Shown piece after piece: positions 9,686-20,966 of a stretch of 64,000 nt of DNA (position 1 is its first letter; every line of letters begins with the position of its first letter). A program made the translations under genes and the position numbers. Source of the stretch: Symbiodinium natans (lineage: Eukaryota; Sar; Dinophyceae; Suessiales; Symbiodiniaceae); assembly GCA_905221605.1 (NCBI GenBank), contig CAJNDS010000757.1, forward strand, positions 658,887 to 722,886, given 5' to 3'. A model generated the notes under the pieces. The model was not told the DNA's origin. It saw only the letters and a program-made list of their open reading frames with translations, and ran no database searches.

Positions 9686-12600
9686 GGTTTAGGGTTTGGG
9701 GAGTTTATGGGTCATTCGGGGTTCTTATTGGGGAATCTAGGGGCTGTATCGAGGTATAAGTAACAGGTAAACAGGCCACCGGCCTCTAAATGTTTGGGGA
9801 TGTTACTTTGGTGTGTTGGTGCGTGAAACGCAAACGCGCGCAGTTTCTTTGTGATCATTGGTTGTCGTGTCGTGTTGTGTTCGGGACACGAAAACCACCA
9901 GGCCTGGGTGGGTGGGGTCTTCATGCTTAAGAGTTAAGATGTTAATGGCAAGCATCGGTTTAGGGCTTTGGGGACAGGGCTTGGTTGCTTGGCGTTTGGG
10001 GCTTAGCGCTTGGGATCTTCCACGGCCCTCAGGACAGTGCGCATTCGGTCTTGCACATGTCCATCACGCTTCTTGGCGGGGGCGCCTGGACGGCCTCGGC
10101 ATGAACCTACTGGTTGCAGGGTTTATGGGAAGTTTAGGATACCTTGTATCCCGTATGTTTACACTTTAAGGGATTCCCCTAAACCCCAAGGAGCAGCCCT
10201 GAAGCCCAAACTGCGAACCCCAAAGCCTGCATTTAACCGCTTTAGGATATGAGGGAGTAGGTTGAGGCTATAAGGGAGAAGGAACCCTGATAAGATCCGT
10301 ATTGCCGTATGTTCCTCATAGTTTGGTTGGCTTTAAACATTGTCCAGGTGGGGGGGTGGGATCCCTTTAGAAGCCTCCTAAACCCCATTGGAGTGAGGCT
10401 TTAAAGGAGGTCTGGAGGCATCTGTTGGACTGAGGCGTATTTCTGGCTTCCCCTAGCTTTGGTCGGGTTAGGGTAGGCTTCAACGGTCCGCCTCAAAAGC
10501 ATCCTTCCAAGAGACCCTTAACCTAAAGCCCTACGCCCTGAAACCTGAACCCGAAACCCTAACCAAGAGGCCCTAAAGCCTAAAAACCCTACGCCCTGAA
10601 CCCGCCCAGGGCCAGCTCCAAACCCCGGCATTCTATGGGCAGGCTCTCGTTGCCTCTTGATGGAGCGGTCGGCGGCCCCAGGCGGGATGTGGTTACTCCC
10701 TAAACCCTAGACCCTGAAATCCCAAACCCCAAGCCCCAAACCCCAACCCCAAACCCCAAACCCCAAACCCCCAGCCCTAAACCCTAAGCCTACTCACCCT
10801 CAGCACCCAGCGAAGCCGCGTGTGGGGCCAGGCGGCGATCTACGGAGATCTCGCTGGCTCCAGGTCTGCACGGTTTTGGGTTTAGGGTTTAGGCTTTGGG
10901 GTTTAGGGTTTCGGGTTTAGGGTGGAGGGTTTAGGGGTTTTGGCTTTCAGGGTTCTGGGGTGTAAGGGTTTTAGGGTGTATGCTTCTGTAGGGTTTCGGG
11001 ATTGCAATGGATTGCAAGGCTTAGAATTTAGGCTTCCCAGCTGTGTAGGTGTTGCAGGCTTAGATTCTTGTCGGATTGTACCTCTGCAGGCTCTTATGCT
11101 TAGTGTTCTGTTCTTGTTTATGGTTGCCTGTACTTGTTTATAGTTGCACAGACTGGCACCCTCTCAGCTTACAGGATCGTAGCGTTGCTAGCTTGTGGGT
11201 GTGCAGGTTCATAGGCCAGGGGTTCAAGGTATAGAGCCTGAGGCTCAAGGGTTCTCAAGGGTTTCAGGCTTAAGTACACAGGGATTTGGGGCTTAGGCTA
11301 AGAGACTTCATTCAGACTCCTGTACCCTAAACCCTAAACCCTAAACCCTAAACCCTAAACCCTACGGTTCTTGGGTTCGGGTCGAAGCGATGATTTTCCT
11401 GTCTCAAGGCCGAGGCTCCAGGCTTTGGGGTCCAGAGTCTGTGGCCTTTTGAGGCTCCAGGAGTTTGGGGCCCGAAACCCTAAACCCTAAACCCCAAACC
11501 CGATGGCAGAACCCTCAGTCCAAGAATGGAATCGGGATTCCGAACATCAGAACCCCCACCCCCCGAACTCCCAGGCTGCTTTGGGTTGCTGGGCTTTTGG
11601 AATGCTACTGCCGAAGCGCTAAAGACCTGAACCGTCAACGCTACACCCCAAGCCCTCAAACCCGCCTAAACCCCAAACCCTAGACCCCAAGCCCTAAGCA
11701 ATGCCCTGAGAACATTCAGCCTGAGATCCGCAAGCTGGAAGCCCGCACCCAATCCGAACCTGAAGTGACGCCGAAACCCTAAATCCTGCGCTAAACCCGT
11801 GAACCCTAAACCCTGAACCCCAAAACCTAAATCATACACCCTAAACCCTAACCCTGAACCCTGAACCTAAACCCTACAGGAGCCGGGCAGCCTTTACATC
11901 ACGCAGCCCTGCGCCTCTTCGAGGGTTTATACCGTCGGATTCAGGTTTCAGGGCGTAGGGCTTCACTCCAAAAGCCAAAAGACCCGAAGGCATTACTTGC
12001 TACAAGAACCCATGCACTGCAACCCTGTTTCATCTAGCCATGAACCTCCAAGCAACCCCCGGACCTAAACCCTAAACCCTACACCCTAACCCTTCCCCGC
12101 GATCAAAGGATCCAGCTAGGTGCAACTCCCCTAGTGGGTTGGTGGGAGCTTCGCCCCCTAGATCCGACATCCCCCGATTCGTCCGACTGCTACTCATCCC
12201 GACCCCTTGCATCCTACACTCCAAACTTAGAGACCCCCTCAACCCTACACCCCAAACTCCGGAAAGCCCTGAAAAGCATTGAAAGCCTTCAACCCCAAAA
12301 CCCAAACCCGAAACCCTAAACCCTAAACCCTAAACCCTAAACCCTTTAAGGTGCCTTTGACCATGCCGTCGAGACCTCCGGCAGCACAAGCTTGTAGGTT
12401 TGCAGAGTACTTTCCCTGTGTCTAAGTGTAGTTCTATGGTCCCTTAAGAGAGTTCGGGGTTTAGAATTTAGGGTTTAGGGTTTAGGGGTTTAGGGTTTAA
12501 GGGTACTTCTATTGTCTCTTACGATGGTCCCTTGCCTTCTTTACAGGATGCTGATGTATGGGCCCTTGGGATGTATGGGGTATCTAAGGGGTATATAAGG

Positions 12601-13535
12601 GGTCCCCTTGAAGGAACCATGTAACTACCCTGACAGTGTGGGTTTGAGGTGTTTGCTTTCCTAGTCTACTTTGCAGCTGGCTGCAGCTCTGTGCGTTACG
12701 TCCAGGCCGCATGCACTGTTGTGAGTTGCATGCAACTCAAGCTTCGGTGGAGGACTTTGTTCTTGGCGGGGCTACCCCTAATCCCTAAACCCTAAACCCT
12801 GAACCCCCTAAACCCTGAACCCTAAGAAGTGATCCACCCAAATCTTGAGCCTCCGTCCGCAAACTTGTCCTTGACCGTAAGAAAGCCTAGGTTCCCGACG
12901 CTGACTTGGGATGATCGTAACTTGGCTGCTGGGTACTTCCAGAAAAAATGTGGGGGGGGGGGGGGGGGAGGGTATCACTTATGTGCCTTATGTGCCCCCA
13001 AATAGAACAGTTTTTTTGGGTTAGGGTGGCTTTGTGGGGCTTGCGGGGGTTTCAGGGTTCCAGTGAAAGGTTTGTAGTGTTTATGGGGCACCCTAAACCC
13101 TAAACCCAGACCCCACAGCTAGGGTAGCTTCCGTCGGAGCAGTTAGCGAAGGAACTAAACCTTTTTGGCGTTCGTTTTACATGCGACCAAGGAAGCTGAA
13201 AACCTAAAAAAGGGCAAAAGGGCACCGCCAGGCTGCCAATGGTTTAGGGTTTTGCGCTTGGGACTTGGAGCCTAGCGCCTTAAGGTGCTCCCGAGGGGGA
13301 TTGCCGGACAAACGGTATCTAAGCACCTAAACCCCAAATCCTTCTTAAAGCCCACACAATTCTTTAAGCCTTAAATTTGTGAACCGACGCCTCTACCTCT
13401 TGCCCTGTAAGCCCTAAACCCTAAACCCTAAACCCTAAACCCTCTCAGCCCTCCCAAGCCCGCACTGCTCAGAAGGCTCCCTGGCCCTGCACTGCCGTTT
13501 CCGCGGCTTGAGTCTCGAACATGGCGAGGAGCCGG

Positions 13536-13720
13536 GGTTTAGGGTTTAGGGTTTCGGGTTTAGGGGTTTAGGGTTTAGGGTTCCGGGTTTAGGGTTTAGG
13601 GTTTCGGGTTTAGGGTTTAGGGTTTAGGGGTTTCGGGTTTAGGGTTTAGGGTTGCGGGTTTAGGGTTTAGGTTTTCGGGTTTAGGGTTTAGGGTTGCGGG
13701 TTTCGGGTTTAGGGTTTCGG
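13536..13720 (+). repeat. TTTAGGG array with TTTCGGG and TTGCGGG variants
   Basis: About 185 bp in which TTTAGGG alternates with TTTCGGG, TTCCGGG and TTGCGGG in a higher-order pattern of roughly 21-28 bp. A GGGGTGTA minisatellite lies nearby at about 13,866-13,895. Confidence 0.85.
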
Positions 13721-13997
13721 CACTCGAGGGTGAATTTGGGGTTGTTACATGGGCTCAGGGCCTTGTAGGGCTTCAACAGGTTCAATGAAGCTTCGGCGTC
13801 TAGGGTTTAGATTTCTAGAGGTACGACAATACTCCTAATCATTGTACACGGATGGGTCCATTAGGGTGTAGGGGTGTAGGGGTGTAGGGGTGTAGAGGTT
13901 TAGGGTTTAGGGTTTAGGGTTTTAGGCAACCCTCGAACGTCCACCGCAGCCCAAGATTCGGGATCACGAGAAGTGCGGACCTAAGGACCCCTCTGTA

Positions 13998-14490
13998 GGG
14001 TTTAGGGTTTAGGGTTTAGGGTTTAGGGTTTAGGGTTTAGGGTTTAGGGTTTAGGGTTTAGAGTACCCCCCCCCCCCCCCCAATGCAATCTCCACACTCC
14101 CAACATATTGAAGCGAAAGCCCTACGCAAAACCAGACCTAAACCTTGTGGACCTTGTGACCAGGTTCAACACCCTCAACGCCCGTAACGCTACCCTATGC
14201 ACCCTAAACCCTGAACCCCATAACCCTATAACCCTAAACCCTAAACCCCAAACCCTAAACCCTAAACCCTAAACCCTAAACCCCAGACCCTAAACCCTAA
14301 ACCCTAAACCCTAAACCCTAAACCCTAAACCCTAAACCCTAAACCCTAAACCCTAAACCCTAAACCCTAAACCCTAAACCCTAAACCTAACCCTAAACCC
14401 TAAACCCTAAACCCTAAACCCTAAACCCTAAACCCTAAACCCTAAACCCTAAACCCTAAACCCTAAACCCTAAACCCTAAACCCTAGACC
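13998..14490. repeat. Telomeric blocks: TTTAGGG, then a 260-bp CCCTAAA array
   Basis: TTTAGGG units at about 13,998-14,062 are followed by poly-C and unique DNA. From 14,229 to about 14,490 comes a nearly pure CCCTAAA array of more than 30 units, one of the longest in the left region. Confidence 0.9.
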
Positions 14491-15004
14491 CTACCTTCCT
14501 GAAGTTGTCCTTACTACGCCAGCGACCCGGCAAGTTCTCACGCGCAGGCGTGGCCGGAGACCGTTGCCAAAGTCGCCGCCGCTTGTTTGCCAACCGTGCC
14601 CTTGGACGCTTAGGGTTTAGGGCTTAGGGCTTAGGGCTTAGGGCTTGGGGTTAAGGACTTCCTCCACCCTAAATCCCTAAACCCTAAACCCCAAACTGAA
14701 CCCTAAACCCTCACTCCTGAACCCCTAAGTCTCTAAATCCCTGAAAGCCCCGACGCCTTGCAGAAAAGTCGCTGTGGTCCCACCAGCAGCGAGTTTTCAT
14801 TGAACTTGCGCCTGCTCCCAGCGCACAGGAAGAGCCCAAAGCCCTCCAAACCCAAAACCAGATCCTAAAACCCTACAACCCGGATCAAGTTCCAAACCTC
14901 GAGATTATGGCTTTGAGATCTTGGGCGTTTTGCCGGGCCCAATGCTCCTAGGAGCATGGTGGGGGAAGCCTTGGGATTTTCAAGTGCTGTGCGTGTTTAG
15001 GTTT

Positions 15005-15092
15005 TACTACTATTTGCTTAAGAACTATACTCCCTAGATTACCCTTAATAAGGAAGAATATGTTTTTTTCGGGGTTCTTAAGCAATTAGTAG
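15005..15092. mobile_element. MITE-like element, family C, copy 2
   Basis: The left end TACTACTATTTGCTTAAGAAC and right end GTTCTTAAGCAATTAGTAG form a near-perfect inverted repeat with a short spacer. It matches the ends and the GGGGTTCTTAAGC motif of the copy at 4,691-4,829. A lone right end (TCTTAAGCAAATGGTAG) is visible at about 63,291-63,307. Confidence 0.7.
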
Positions 15093-15205
15093 GTTTTAGG
15101 GTCTTTAGGTTCAGGTGTGCGCGTTTAGGGTTTGCCAGGTCTGGGTGCGCACCTCGAGACTCAAGAGATGGAATTCACGAGGCCCCAGGTGACACTAGCC
15201 TATCC

Positions 15206-15290
15206 CTAAACCCTAAACCCTAAACCCTAAACCCTAAACCCTAAACCCTAAACCCTAAACCCTAAACCCTAAACCCTAAACCCTAAACTA
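15206..15290 (-). repeat. Interstitial telomeric array (CCCTAAA)n
   Basis: About twelve perfect CCCTAAA units. A similar array of about nine units lies at 19,084-19,145. Confidence 0.9.
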
Positions 15291-18200
15291 AATCTCAAAG
15301 TGCAAGCCAACAGGGTTCCGAGGGTTCTCATCCAGGTGTGACGGGTTGTGCCGGTGCAGAGCATTTGGCAGCACTGTTTCCCATCTGGAGTTAGGTCTAT
15401 CCCTTAACCCTTAACCCCAAACCCTAAACCTTAAACCCTAAACCTTGAATTTGGGGGGGGGGGGTCTTCATCTAAGGAACATAGAGACTGAAGGTAGTTG
15501 TATTGAGGAGACATGATGTAGAACAAGCTCCCTAAAATGTTGCCTTGTTTGTTTGGGGGGAGCGGGGGTGTCCCACCGTCTGGGGTTTAGGGGTTACCCT
15601 AGACCCTAAACCAGAAACCCCTTAAAACTAAACCCTAAACTTGTTTTTGAACAGTACCCCCCAACTACCTTTCCGAATTCCAGGACGGCCTTGCGAGCGC
15701 CACTCTCCGGGTTCCGACGCGGGCAGAAGTGCAGCGCGTTCTTGATGAGCCTTGCGGACCAACTGGGTCCTAGAACCGTCCTAGAACCAAAAACCTAAAC
15801 CCTGTACCCAAACCACCCTAGAACCGATAGGCATCCGATATCTTCAAGCCTAAAACCCGAGGGCCGCAAGTCCTCTAAGCCCTGAGTCCCAAACTTCTAA
15901 ACCCTATAAACCCTGCAAACCCTGCAAGCCCTATAAACCCGGTAAACCTAGAACCCTGTAGACCCTTTAAACCCTATAAGCCCTATAATTCTATAAACCC
16001 TGCAATCCCTACGTAAGCCCTATAAACCCTGTAGGCCCCTCAAACCCCCTGTAAACCCTACCCTATAAGCCCTGCAAACCCTGCAAATTAACCCCAAGAC
16101 CGCCACGCTTCAGTACAGCAGCCGGGGGGGGTCTGCTCCCTTCTGGGGCGGCTCCCTGAAGAACGCCAAAAAAGATTAACCCTCATCCCCGAAGCCCTTA
16201 AGCCGGAGGGCTTAGGGTAGATAACCCTAACCCCTCAACCCCTGGGGCTTAGGAACTTCCTAGGGTTTAGGGTTTAGGGTTTAGGGTTTAGGGTTTAGGG
16301 TAAATACCCTCAACACCCCGGGACGGTTGCAGCACTGCATCCATATGGGCCTGCGCGCAGCTGCATGGCGAGCGAAGCTGGCCTCCTTAGGTTGCTGACA
16401 TGATCTAGCTGGCTCAGTTGGGATGTTTCCCCCCTTTACTAGTAGTCCTTAGGGATTATGATGCACCCCCCCCTATGAAGGAAATGTTTCAGTCGCAACT
16501 CATCTTCATCTATGTCTGACCTATATTCATATGCATCTTTAGATAAAACCAGATCCATACTATGTAGACTTGTCTTTGTCTATGTCCCCCTCCTTTCTTG
16601 CTATCAGTGTGCATTTGAGTATCGAGTGGCCTGTCTTGAAACGCGTCTGTCTGTCTAGCCGGTCTAGTCATCTAACTGTGTATCTGCAAAGGACATGGAG
16701 AGTAGGATCACAACGGTGCTTCGTTCAACCGGCTAAAAGTAGCCAAACTCACATGTTTTTCGCCCAAAAGAAGCACTCTTGGCGAATGGATTGTGGCCCT
16801 TAGGGTCTAGGGATGTCTAGGGTCTAGTGCTTAGGGCTTAGGGTTTAGGCTGCAGAGTTGGCGAGTTAGAGCCACCACCGTACAGTGTACAGAAGGCTCT
16901 ACGTCGGCGGCCACCCGCAGCGCACGCGAAGAAAACAGCTGCTGGAGCATGATTTGGCGTGGTGGAAACCAGCCTCGTGCATGTCCGTATGTCCGTAGCA
17001 CCTATACTTGTTTCTGTAAACCCAAAACCCTTAAAACCCAGAAAACCTGAAACCTGAATCAAAGATGTTCTCAGAGCAGATCCGCAGCTCGGCCCTGTTT
17101 GTGTCTTGTCTGCGCAGTTTAGGGTTAAAAAAAGCAGACCTTGGGGTTTAGGCTGTACGGAATTAAGATTTAGGGTGCAGCATTGAGTTAGGAATACTTC
17201 GACTGAGCATGCTGAGGCAGCTACGGATGGAACTGGCTGGAGAAAGAGTGGCATTCTTAGACAGGGTCTCTTTTGCCAGGCTTGGTTTAGGGTTTGGAGT
17301 CAGGGGCGAAGACCAGCGCAACTATGGAAACCCTTTTTTGATTCTACCATAATACCCCCCCAAAACTCTATTGAGGCCCCTATACTAGAACAGCCCTGAA
17401 CCCTAAATCCTAGACCCTAACCCCTAAACCCTAAACCCCTAAACCCTAATCGTTCATTGTGCCTGGAACTGCCACGCGGCCTTTTTGGCAAGAGCCCCAG
17501 TGCAAAGCTACCGGCTGGCCCTGTACCCTAAGCTCATTGTGTCAGCCCTAAACCCTAAACCCTAAACCCTAAACCCTAAACCCTAAACCCTAAACCTTCT
17601 CCACTTATGAAAAATTTGAATCTTGCTGAAGCGTTTTGGTATTGGGGTTCTTTCAGCCCGAGCCATGGGGTTCCTGGCCCCTCCCCGCAGCGTCCACAAG
17701 GATTAGGGGGCCTCTGGCCAGGTCTGCCTGGCCTCCTGCCCAAAAAAAACTTGTTTTTTAGTGTTTTTTTTAAATATATATATGTTTCTATGTTGACTTC
17801 TTGAAAACATCTTGGACCTTTGCTCCGTTATCTTTCTGGGGCACCTCCCTAGACGCCCCTCACACAGACACTGAGTCAAGTCTTTATGAAGGAGGAAGTT
17901 TCTGGAACCATGCAGGTAGATAGTCAAGTAAGAAAATGGGTAAACATGGGTGTGTGTGTATATATATATATAGAGATATGTACATTAAATATATGTATAC
18001 ACTTCAAATTGACAGGGATTCTGGGAGGGTGGAGTGATACCGAGTACATAGTAAAAGCAGGCCTTGCGACTCGCCGGCCCAGGCCAATCCTAAACCATTG
18101 ATAAGCCCTAAACCCTAAACCCTACTGGGCAACAGAGTTCCTTATACTTATTCTGGGGCGCTCTTGTGCGGATATCACTCAAGCACTTACGCAACAAATG

Positions 18201-19759
18201 CTGAAACGCAAAGGCCTTCGCATGTTGCAGTTCGGAGTTCAAGGGCCTTCCAGGCCAGACGACCCCGAGTGCTACCGCACTGGACGCACGAGCCCCAGCA
18301 GGAGAAACCCTAAAAGTTTAGGGTTTAGGGTTTAGGGTTTAGGGTTTAGGAAGCCCTACAACCGCAAACTCTCCCAGCTACGAAACCTCAAGCCCTAAAG
18401 CCCCAGAGTCTCGCACAGTTTCAAGGTTTCCTTGTGGTTTAAGGCTTTGTGCTGAGGAGTTGCCGGAGTGCACCGAGGATCCTGCAGGGAATTAGGACTA
18501 AGGTCCTGACAGGCTTGGGCTGCAGGGTCTAGGGTTGATGTTTTATGGGCTTTTAGGCAGCCATGCTGGCCTGCTTTGACCAGCATGCGCTGTCTTCTTG
18601 CCATGTTAGTTACGCCGCGGACGTTGCCACTAGAGGCTGGAGGCTTGATAATCTAATGATCTAATGCCAAGCAACTCTCGCCATGCTGGCGGACACTATT
18701 AAAAAGAAACAGCCTAAACACTAAACCCAAAACCCTAATTTGGGACCCCAAGCCCAAACCCATCCAATCTCAACTAGCCCCCGAACCCCCCAGCCCACCA
18801 ACCCACAGCCCTAAACTCTAAGCCCTGAACCCGAAACCCTATAAACCAGGTCAACCCTGAACCCTGAACCCCGGCAACCCTGAACCGTAAATTGTAAGAC
18901 CCGGGGGTCGAAGCCCTCGGATTCAAGCATGAGGTACGGTAGTCTAGCCAAGGCCGAATCTTCCAACTTTGGTTTGGGGAGTCCCAAAATCAGGTTCTAA
19001 AGTAATTAATCTGTATTGTACCCCAAAGCCTACGCCCTAAACCCTACACCCTAGGGGTTTCGAAGGGGATCCTCGAGCTGTACCCTAAACCCTAAACCCT
19101 AAACCCTAAACCCTAAACCCTAAACCCTAAACCCTAAACCCTAAATGTTGCACAGCCCCCCAAAAAAGCCTTGCGGGTTCTTCGTCCGGATTTCGTCCAT
19201 GGGCACGCTTGGAGACGTAAAGAAGGCGGCGATAGCAGAACCTAAAGTCTGAGGGGTTTAGGGTTTAGGGTTTTGGGTTTTGGGTTTAGGGTTTGGGGTT
19301 TAGGGTTTAGGGTTTAGGATGCCAGCGACTGTACGCCAAGATGAACGTCACAGCGGACGAGCCGTGCTCGTGGCAAACAGCTAGGCCTACTCGGACCACT
19401 ACAATGGACGCTGGCTGTCCTACAACAGCCGCTACCACGAGTCCGCAGGGTACAGCATTCCATACGTCAAAGCCCTGAATCCCAGACCCTAAATCAAGAA
19501 ATCTACACCCTCAGTTCATTCTCACTCACCCCGATAAGCTACAAATCCAAAGCCCTACTAAGCCCTACAGAACCCCAAAAACCCAAACACCCAAAAGCCA
19601 AAACTAGAACCTTGAAACCCTAAACCTTACACCCCCACACCCTAAACCCTAACCCCTAGCCCCTGAACGCCGAGGTGAGTTCTTGGATCGGCCCTCCATC
19701 AAAGATCCGCTTTGCAGCGCTCTCAGCCAGAAGCAAGGGGTACTCGATGGGGCTCAGGG

Positions 19760-20030
19760 TTTAGGGTTCAGAGTTTAGGTGTAGGGTTTAGGGTTTAGGG
19801 TTTAGGGTTTAGGGTTGTGGGTTGTGGGTTGTGGGTTGTGGGTTGTGGGTTGTGGGTTGTGGGTTGTTGGTTGTTTAGGGTTTTAGGGTTTAGGGTTTAG
19901 GGTTTAGGGATGTTTAGGGATGTTTAGGGTTGTTTAGGGTTTTAGGGTTGCTTAGGGTGTTAGAGTTGTTGAGGGTTTAGGGTTTAGGGTTTAGGGTTTA
20001 GGGTTTGGGGTTTAGGGTTTAGGGTTTAGG
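19760..20030 (+). repeat. TTTAGGG blocks with a GGGTTGT sub-array
   Basis: TTTAGGG units flank a homogeneous GGGTTGT array of about nine units (19,813-19,873), then units spaced as GGGATGTTTA, then pure TTTAGGG again. Confidence 0.85.
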
Positions 20031-20698
20031 GCCGAGAAACGGGGAACATAGACTTTTCTGCAGACTTTGGGTTTGGAGTTGTAGGGTTCAGTAAGGGTTT
20101 ATATAGGGTTGAGGGTTTCGAATCAACAGGAGGGGGGAGGCGAAGGATGTGCGGGCCCTTGCCTTGGTGGCCCAGTGGTGCCCTATTGCCTTTGTTGGGT
20201 TTTGGGTTCGTGTATGAAATAGACCCACGAAAGGGTACCCTCATTACTGACTCATTACAGTATAGTTGCTGTTTCAAGAGGGTACGGTTGCGGGGGTTTC
20301 AGGCTGCAGGACTCACAGGAGGGGGTTGGCATAGGTTTCGGGGCCGTTTCTTACTGCCACAGTTATGGAATTCCCATTTGGTGGATTGGGGGGGGGGGGG
20401 GTCGGGGGGGGGCAATTGTAGACAAGTTTAGAACACCAAAGAAAAAAAACGTGCCTACAATTTGGATCTGGTCAGCCTCCATTTTACCTAGGCTGCCTTT
20501 GTGGGAGCCTCACCCTAGGGCTGAATCCCTGCGGAGAAGTGTCAGCTGGATCCCCATATTTTGCCGTCGGAAACATATGCCTCCCCACACCTGGTTCTGG
20601 AAGTAACGACAAAAAAACCCTTAAACCCTAAAGACCCAAAACCCTAAAGACCCAAAGCCCTAAGACCTCAAACTCCAAACCCGCAAACCCTGAACCCC

Positions 20699-20853
20699 GT
20701 CTTGATGATGAAGCATCATATCCCTTCTGCAGGCCTTTTAGCTATGATCAAGTGCAGTATCTGAAAAGGGCGATTTGACTTGTGCGAGTTCACAGGTGTC
20801 TTGGCAGCATTAACCCTAAACCCTAACCTCTAATCTAAGGGTTGGTTTCCTTA
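20699..20853 (+). repeat. 5' LTR of the copia-type element
   Basis: 155 bp, identical to 32,574-32,728. The start could be 20,699 or 20,700. The ends are not the usual TG...CA: it opens GTCTTGATGATG and closes TTTCCTTA. Near its start is a perfect 6-bp stem (ATGATG-AAG-CATCAT). Near its end is telomere-like sequence, TAACCCTAAACCCTAACC (20,811-20,828). The end is fixed by the primer-binding site that follows directly. Confidence 0.93.
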
Positions 20854-20867
20854 GGTTATGAGCCCAA
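20854..20867 (+). promoter_or_regulatory. Primer-binding site, half initiator tRNA-Met
   Basis: GGTTATGAGCCCAA abuts the 5' LTR. Its complement, TTGGGCTCATAACC, matches the anticodon stem-loop of eukaryotic initiator Met-tRNA (CAU anticodon), not the tRNA 3' end. Priming by a tRNA half cut in the anticodon loop is known for Drosophila copia and Ty5, so this element probably primes the same way. The leader from here to the ATG at 20,967 is about 100 bp without other recognisable signals. Confidence 0.8.
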
Positions 20868-20966
20868 GGGCTCTAGGGCTTAGCGCTTAGATTAATTTCC
20901 TGGTTGGTCTAGCCTTTGCAAATCTTATTCTAAACGAGAGACATCCGAGAGTCGCTGCTGTGAGCC

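Larger units (their letters stand above)
1..20698. repeat. Subtelomere-like mosaic of interstitial telomeric blocks
   Basis: No protein-coding gene is supported here. Blocks of roughly 30-260 bp of TTTAGGG or CCCTAAA and close variants recur every few hundred bases in both orientations, separated by unique-looking DNA, homopolymer G or C runs, microsatellites and MITE-like inverted-repeat elements. All open frames are short (under about 140 codons), lack recognisable domains and mostly translate the repeats. The stretches between blocks, such as 3,240-3,700, 10,250-10,700, 12,350-12,780 and 16,480-16,800, hold nothing I can identify. The arrangement is more like a degraded subtelomere or an accumulation of interstitial telomeric sequence than one terminal telomere. 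Confidence 0.85.

Noticed and set aside
16838-17254. 138-codon minus ORF
   Set aside because: It passes through telomere-like DNA at both ends (LQPKP, KPQGLLFLTLN) and has no domain.
20690-20705. Target-site duplication for the retrotransposon
   Set aside because: The left flank (ACCCC) and right flank (CCCTA) share only CCC, which telomeric DNA would give by chance.
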